Source of the DNA: Marinomonas atlantica
Lineage (GTDB): Bacteria; Pseudomonadota; Gammaproteobacteria; Pseudomonadales; Marinomonadaceae
Assembly (NCBI RefSeq): GCF_001639725.1
Contig: NZ_LTAW01000007.1
Coordinates: 1-64,000 of the forward strand
Length of the DNA stretch: 64,000 nt
Direction: 5' to 3'
Numbering within the stretch: position 1 is the stretch's first letter; each line of letters begins with the position of its first letter. Made by a program: the position numbers and the translations under genes. Positions 59,114 through 64,000 of this stretch are shown here, piece by piece. Under the pieces are notes generated by a model. It was not told the origin of the DNA and searched no databases. It worked only from the letters and a program-made list of their open reading frames with translations.

Positions 59114-60358
59114 ATGTATAACATATTAGTGGTTGAAGATACCGCTGTTGTTAGAAAAATCCTCGCGAAGTTAATAGGTGCAAATCCTTTCTTTCGTTGT
59201 GTGATGTGTAAGGATCTAGCGACAGCTAGGGAAGCTATGAAGCAAGATGTGGTATTTCTTGCAGCAGTGGTGGACCTTAATCTGCCTGATGCCCCAAATG
59301 GAGAGGTGGTCAATGAGGTACTGGAGCAAGGTATACCAACGGTTGTATTAACAGGCAATTTTAGTGAAACCCTGCGTGGGCGTTTGTTGGCAGAAGGTGT
59401 TCTAGATTACATTACGAAAGACTGTCGTTTTGCCTACAATCAAGTGGTTAAAGTGCTCGATCGTTTGCGTAAAAACATGCATACAAAGGTATTGGTTGTG
59501 GATGACAGTTCCGTTAGTAGGAATATCATTTGCAGCTTATTAACTAAAGCCAAATTTGAAGTGGAAAGCGTCTGCGATGGTCTTGAAGCATTGCAAAAAT
59601 TAAAAGAAAAACCTGATATTAAGCTGGTTATTTCAGATCATCATATGCCGAATATGGATGGCTGTGAATTAGTGAAAGCTTTGCGTGAGCAGCCTCGCTA
59701 TCAGAATTTGGTGTTCATTGGGGTGTCTTCCGAGGGGGATGGCTTGATGTCGGCAAAGTTTATAAAAGGTGGAGCAAATGACTTTCTAAAGAAGCCATTT
59801 CACCATGAAGAATTTTATTGGCGAGTTTTTAGTAGCTTGGATTCTATGGAAATGCTGGAGAAAATTCAGTTGTCGGCGAAGTTAGACTCTTTAACTGGAC
59901 TATTCAATCGAGGTTGTTTGTTCGAGCAGGGAGAGACGCTTTTTGCAAGCCGAGAGAGTTTGGATTGTCTAAGTGTTTGTATGTTTGATTTAGATGAATT
60001 TAAACAGGTAAATGATTCACTGGGGCATCGTGTCGGTGACGAGCTGATCGTACAATTCGCTAAATTACTACAAGAGAGCTTTCCGAATGATGTAGTAGGG
60101 CGCTATGGCGGTGAGGAGTTTGCCGTGATTTCAGTTAGGCCGGAGAGAGAAATGCGATTAAGCATACAACGGTTTATGAAATCGGTTCGCTGTATGTTAT
60201 TCACCGAGAAGCGATTGGCAGTGACATGCAGTATTGGAATTTGCATAAGTCCTGAGGATAGCTTGATGGCTGCGTTCGAGTCTGCAGATTTTCAACTGTA
60301 TCGTGCTAAAAATGCCGGACGAAATCGTATCGAGCCATTTGATAGCGAAGTAGCATAA
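59114..60358 (+). CDS. PleD-like diguanylate cyclase with two receiver domains
   Basis: 414 residues: receiver 1 (about 1-120; phospho-acceptor Asp in AAVVDLNLPDAP, Lys in YITKDC), receiver 2 (about 123-245; Asp in VISDHHMPNMDG, Lys in FLKKPF) and a GGDEF domain (VGRYGGEEFAVIS, with SLTGLFNRG and FDLDEFKQVNDS). No RxxD I-site is visible before GGEEF. Cytoplasmic; phosphorylation should promote dimerisation and c-di-GMP synthesis. No kinase gene is adjacent. Confidence 0.93.
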   Translation: MYNILVVEDTAVVRKILAKLIGANPFFRCVMCKDLATAREAMKQDVVFLAAVVDLNLPDAPNGEVVNEVLEQGIPTVVLTGNFSETLRGRLLAEGVLDYITKDCRFAYNQVVKVLDRLRKNMHTKVLVVDDSSVSRNIICSLLTKAKFEVESVCDGLEALQKLKEKPDIKLVISDHHMPNMDGCELVKALREQPRYQNLVFIGVSSEGDGLMSAKFIKGGANDFLKKPFHHEEFYWRVFSSLDSMEMLEKIQLSAKLDSLTGLFNRGCLFEQGETLFASRESLDCLSVCMFDLDEFKQVNDSLGHRVGDELIVQFAKLLQESFPNDVVGRYGGEEFAVISVRPEREMRLSIQRFMKSVRCMLFTEKRLAVTCSIGICISPEDSLMAAFESADFQLYRAKNAGRNRIEPFDSEVA

Positions 60359-60397
60359 AGGGTGGTGCTTACTGGGTTTTGCTATATGTGTCTTATA

Positions 60398-60424
60398 AAA
60401 AAAGCCCGCAGCGTGCGGGCTTTT
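60398..60424. terminator. Bidirectional terminator between GGDEF gene and gatB
   Basis: A perfect stem AAAAGCCCGCA/TGCGGGCTTTT with a 3-nt loop, preceded by A residues and followed by T residues, so it works for both converging genes. Confidence 0.9.
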
Positions 60425-60441
60425 CTGCTACTGAAAGACGA

Positions 60442-61887
60442 TTAGCCTTTTAATAGTTTGTTTAGAATGGGTGTCACCATGCCTGGATTGGCTTTACCTT
60501 GAGAGGCTTTCATGACTTGCCCCATAAAGAAGCCAATCATTTTTTTCTGTTTGTCTTCATCAGACGCACGGAACTGCTCAACTTGAGCTGGATTGGCATC
60601 AATAACACTTTGAATTACGGCTTCGATGGCGCCAGTGTCTGTTACTTGCTTGAGGCCTTTCGCTTCAATGATGTCATCGGCTGAGCCTTCACCATCCCAC
60701 ATGGCTTGAAGAACGCTTTTAGCTGTTTTGCCATTGATAGTGTTGTCTTCAATGCGAACCAGTAGGCCGCCTAAATGTCCGGCAGATACCGGTGATTCAG
60801 AGATGTCTTTCGACTCTGAGTTAAGGTATTTGCTTAACTCACCCATGACCCAGTTTGCGGCAAGCTTGGCATTGCCTGCTACGTTTGCAGTTTCTTCAAA
60901 ATAGTCAGCCATAGCGCGTGTAGCAGATAAAACGCCCGCGTCGTACTCACTTAGCTTGTACTCAGACATAAAGCGATCTGCTTTTTGCTTGGGTAACTCA
61001 GGGAGGTTGGCTGCGATTTGGTCTACGTATTCTTGCGTTAACTCGATAGGCAGTAAGTCTGGGCAAGGGAAGTAACGGTAATCGTTGGCTTCTTCTTTGG
61101 AGCGCATGCTGCGAGTTTCATCTTTGTCTGGATCGTATAAGCGAGTTTCTTGAGTGATCTTACCGCCATCTTCAAGGATGTCTGCTTGACGTTCTATCTC
61201 AGTGTAAATGGCACGCTCAATAAAGCGAAACGAGTTTACGTTTTTGATTTCCGTACGAGTACCATAGGCCTCTTGACCGTTAGGGCGTAGAGAAATGTTG
61301 ACGTCACAGCGCATGTTGCCTTCGGCCATATTGCCATCACAAATGCCTAGGTAAGTGACAATTGAGTGGATCATTTTTACGTAGGCAACCGCTTCTTTTG
61401 CTGATCGGATATCTGGTTCAGAGACGATTTCAAGAAGAGGTGTGCTAGAGCGATTAAGGTCAATGCCCGTCATACCGTGGAAATCTTCATGTAAAGATTT
61501 GCCTGCATCTTCTTCTAGATGGGCGCGCGTGATTCCTACGCGTTTCATAGTGCCATCATCTAATGTGATATCTAGATGTCCCTTGCCTACAATAGGGTCG
61601 TCCATCTGACTGGTTTGGTAGCCCTTGGGTAGGTCTGGGTAAAAGTAATTCTTGCGCGCAAAAATCGATGTCATGCCAATTTCAGCATTAACAGCGTGGC
61701 CGAACATGACGGCCATTCGTAGGGCTTCTTTGTTGAACACAGGCAAAGCGCCAGGCATGCCAAGATCAACAAGTGTTGTGTTTGTATTAGGCTCTGCACC
61801 AAAGCTCGTGGCGGCACCAGAGAATAATTTAGAGTTGGTTGATAGTTGGGCGTGGATTTCCAGGCCGATGACAACTTCCCAATTCAT
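60442..61887 (-). CDS. gatB: Aspartyl/glutamyl-tRNA amidotransferase subunit B
   Basis: 481 residues. Starts [17 protein letters not shown] with [11 protein letters not shown], the GatB signature, and has a C-terminal YqeY-like tRNA-binding tail. It acts with GatA and GatC to convert Glu-tRNA(Gln) or Asp-tRNA(Asn) to the amidated form. It starts 2 bp after gatA ends. Confidence 0.97.
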   Translation of the reverse strand: MNWEVVIGLEIHAQLSTNSKLFSGAATSFGAEPNTNTTLVDLGMPGALPVFNKEALRMAVMFGHAVNAEIGMTSIFARKNYFYPDLPKGYQTSQMDDPIVGKGHLDITLDDGTMKRVGITRAHLEEDAGKSLHEDFHGMTGIDLNRSSTPLLEIVSEPDIRSAKEAVAYVKMIHSIVTYLGICDGNMAEGNMRCDVNISLRPNGQEAYGTRTEIKNVNSFRFIERAIYTEIERQADILEDGGKITQETRLYDPDKDETRSMRSKEEANDYRYFPCPDLLPIELTQEYVDQIAANLPELPKQKADRFMSEYKLSEYDAGVLSATRAMADYFEETANVAGNAKLAANWVMGELSKYLNSESKDISESPVSAGHLGGLLVRIEDNTINGKTAKSVLQAMWDGEGSADDIIEAKGLKQVTDTGAIEAVIQSVIDANPAQVEQFRASDEDKQKKMIGFFMGQVMKASQGKANPGMVTPILNKLLKG

Positions 61888-61889
61888 AT

Positions 61890-63350
61890 TTAAGCTCCTT
61901 CTGCCAAGCTAGGGTTTTTAGTGTGCCAATCCGTTGCTTGTTGGAACTTATGTGCAACATTTAAAAGCTTGGCCTCAGAAAAGTAGTTGCCCATGATTTG
62001 CAGGCCGACTGGCATACCATCGGCGAACCCAGCTGGAATGGACATTGCAGGAACACCTGCTAAGTTAACCGATAGGGTATATATGTCTTCTAGGTACATG
62101 GCAATTGGGTCGTCAGTTTTGGCGCCGATACCGAATGCAGTGGTCGGTGCAACAGGGCCCATAATGACATCTACTTGCTCGAACGCCTTGACAAAATCCT
62201 CTTTAATCAGGCGGCGAATGCGTTGCGCTTTCAAATAATAAGCGTCGTAGTAGCCTTCCGATAAAGCGTATGTGCCAACCATGATGCGCTTCTGAACTTC
62301 TTTGCCGAAGCCTTCGCCACGTGAACGCTTGTACATGTCCATTAAATCTTTTGGATCTTCACAGCGGTAGCCGTAACGAACGCCGTCAAAGCGAGATAGG
62401 TTAGAAGATGCTTCGGAAGGTGCGATGACGTAATAAGATGGAATGCTTAGGTTTAGGTTCGGTAAAGAGATCTCTTTTACCGTTGCGCCCAACTTTTCAA
62501 ATTCTTTGACTGCATCTTGGATTGCTTTGGCAACGTCATTATTCAGTCCATCACCAAAATACTCTTTTGGAAGGCCGATGCTTAAACCATTTAGTGGTGC
62601 ATCCAGGTTTGCAGTATAGTCTTCTGTCGCTATTTCAGAGCAGGTTGAATCGTTTGTGTCAAAGCCTGCAATCGATTGCAGGATGAACGCACAGTCTTCT
62701 GCAGAACGAGCCATAGGGCCGGCTTGGTCAAGGCTAGAAGCGTAAGCGATCATGCCGAAACGGGAAACACGACCGTAGGTAGGTTTTAGGCCTGTAATAC
62801 CGCAAAAAGAAGCGGGCTGACGAATCGAGCCGCCTGTGTCAGTGCCTGTCGCAGCGACGCATAGGCCTGCTGCTACCGCGGCAGCAGAGCCACCGGAAGA
62901 GCCGCCAGGTACTTTGTCTATGTTCCAAGGGTTTTTGACGGCGCCGTAATGACTGTTCTCATTTGAAGAACCCATGGCGAATTCGTCCATATTGGTTTTG
63001 CCCAATGTGACGGCACCAGAAGCTTGCATGCGGCCTGTTACGGTTGATTCGTATGGTGGTATGAAGTTATGCAGCATTTTTGATGCGCATGTCGTTAAAA
63101 TGCCGTCTGTACAAAATAAATCTTTGTGGGCAATCGGGATTCCAGCTAGTGCACTTGTTGAGCCACTGGCGATCAACTTGTCAGCGGCTTCTGCTTGGGC
63201 AAGGGCGATTTCATCGCTCACGGTAATGTAGCTGTTCAATTGTCCGTCTAGGTGCTTGATGCGTGCTAGATAGTCTTGCGTCAGCTCAACGCTGGAAATG
63301 TCTTTTGCTCGCAATTTTTTGGCGAGCGAAGTAATGCTTTGATCAACCAT
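61890..63350 (-). CDS. gatA: Aspartyl/glutamyl-tRNA amidotransferase subunit A
   Basis: 486 residues, an amidase-signature enzyme with the Ser-cisSer-Lys triad visible in IAHKDLFCT (Lys), [14 protein letters not shown] (Ser) and [13 protein letters not shown] (nucleophile Ser). It liberates ammonia from glutamine for GatB. 12 bp separate it from gatC. Confidence 0.97.
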   Translation of the reverse strand: MVDQSITSLAKKLRAKDISSVELTQDYLARIKHLDGQLNSYITVSDEIALAQAEAADKLIASGSTSALAGIPIAHKDLFCTDGILTTCASKMLHNFIPPYESTVTGRMQASGAVTLGKTNMDEFAMGSSNENSHYGAVKNPWNIDKVPGGSSGGSAAAVAAGLCVAATGTDTGGSIRQPASFCGITGLKPTYGRVSRFGMIAYASSLDQAGPMARSAEDCAFILQSIAGFDTNDSTCSEIATEDYTANLDAPLNGLSIGLPKEYFGDGLNNDVAKAIQDAVKEFEKLGATVKEISLPNLNLSIPSYYVIAPSEASSNLSRFDGVRYGYRCEDPKDLMDMYKRSRGEGFGKEVQKRIMVGTYALSEGYYDAYYLKAQRIRRLIKEDFVKAFEQVDVIMGPVAPTTAFGIGAKTDDPIAMYLEDIYTLSVNLAGVPAMSIPAGFADGMPVGLQIMGNYFSEAKLLNVAHKFQQATDWHTKNPSLAEGA

Positions 63351-63362
63351 TTAATTAAGCTC

Positions 63363-63650
63363 TTATTCAATAACTTGAGGAACCAAGAAAAGGCCCGCTT
63401 CGGTTTGAGGTGCGTTTGCAAGGAAGGCATTACGACGATTGCCTTCCGTCACGACATCATCACGTAAACGCTGTTTTGCTTCGAGCGGATTAGATAGCGG
63501 CTCAACTCCATTAGTATCGACGGATTGCATTTGTTCAACCAAGTCAAGAATACTTGTTAAGGAATTTTGGTATTGCTCGGCATCGTTATCATCTAACGAT
63601 AAACGAGCAAGGTGCGCGATTTTGAGCACGTCTTGCTTTTCTAGAGACAT
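63363..63650 (-). CDS. gatC: Aspartyl/glutamyl-tRNA amidotransferase subunit C
   Basis: 95 residues, helical, with [13 protein letters not shown] at the start and [10 protein letters not shown] in the middle, as in GatC, which wraps GatA and GatB together. First gene of gatCAB, divergent from mreB across a 239-bp gap. Confidence 0.95.
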   Translation of the reverse strand: MSLEKQDVLKIAHLARLSLDDNDAEQYQNSLTSILDLVEQMQSVDTNGVEPLSNPLEAKQRLRDDVVTEGNRRNAFLANAPQTEAGLFLVPQVIE

Positions 63651-63883
63651 GTTTCACCTAATTTTATCGGTTTTCAAAAAATAGGTTCATTGTAGCGCCA
63701 TTAAGAAAAGGTAGAAAGGTCATGGCGTAAAAAGATCGTTTATTCCTATGCCAAGTGAAAAACCACCAATAAACAAAGATATATGCGTAAAGAAATTACA
63801 TATTTATGCCCTTACGGCTTGCCCAAAGAACCTCGGGTTGTTACATTTTCTGACTATTCGTAATGGATCTTTTCAGGGTGTAG

Positions 63884-64000
<117 letters not shown>

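Overview
The window looks like a chromosomal segment of a marine gammaproteobacterium, most likely Marinomonas or a close Oceanospirillales relative. This is inferred from moderate GC content, the recC-recB-recD order, gatCAB next to mreB, a Tat-exported HiPIP, several GGDEF proteins and a large type I-secreted adhesin. No 16S rRNA is present, so the genus is not proven.

Layout. 1-5565: 3' part of a giant repetitive RTX adhesin. 5718-15014: recCBD helicase-nuclease operon, convergent with msrA. 15870-17603: a divergent gene with a faint glycosyltransferase signature, then a tandem array of SIX initiator tRNA(fMet) genes containing a perfect 296-bp-period duplication. 17784-23387: two hypothetical genes, an MscS channel, katG and a DUF2889 gene. 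23596-29540: a compact six-gene cluster: PhoU-like/APH-like kinase fusion, RimK-like ATP-grasp, HprK-related kinase, histidine phosphatase, metallophosphatase and amphi-Trp protein. It matches what I remember as the computationally defined but functionally unknown 'GAK' (grasp and kinase) system and is the best candidate here for an uncharacterised biological system. 29549-35298: a secreted nuclease, then a cobalamin riboswitch controlling btuB-btuF-btuC-btuD and a small Rossmann protein.

35300-35600 holds the wreck of an EAL-domain phosphodiesterase gene. 35769-44142 encodes the complete protocatechuate 4,5-(meta)-cleavage pathway: LigAB opens the ring, LigC oxidises the semialdehyde to pyrone dicarboxylate, LigI hydrolyses it, the GalD/LigU-type isomerase and LigJ convert oxalomesaconate, and LigK splits the product to pyruvate and oxaloacetate. 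An aldo/keto reductase and a LysR-type regulator with two helix-turn-helix domains accompany it. 44320-49000: a periplasmic-propeller diguanylate cyclase, HiPIP, an M48 lipoprotein peptidase and a DUF2750 protein. 49020-53704: a BMP-family (nucleoside-type) ABC importer. 54130-60358: a membrane diguanylate cyclase, a RluA-type pseudouridine synthase, RlmM, an L,D-transpeptidase with a YkgJ-family protein, and a PleD-like double-receiver diguanylate cyclase. 60442-64000: gatCAB (reverse strand) and the divergent start of mreB.

Three intact diguanylate cyclases and one dead EAL remnant point to active c-di-GMP signalling. Strong hairpin terminators separate most units.
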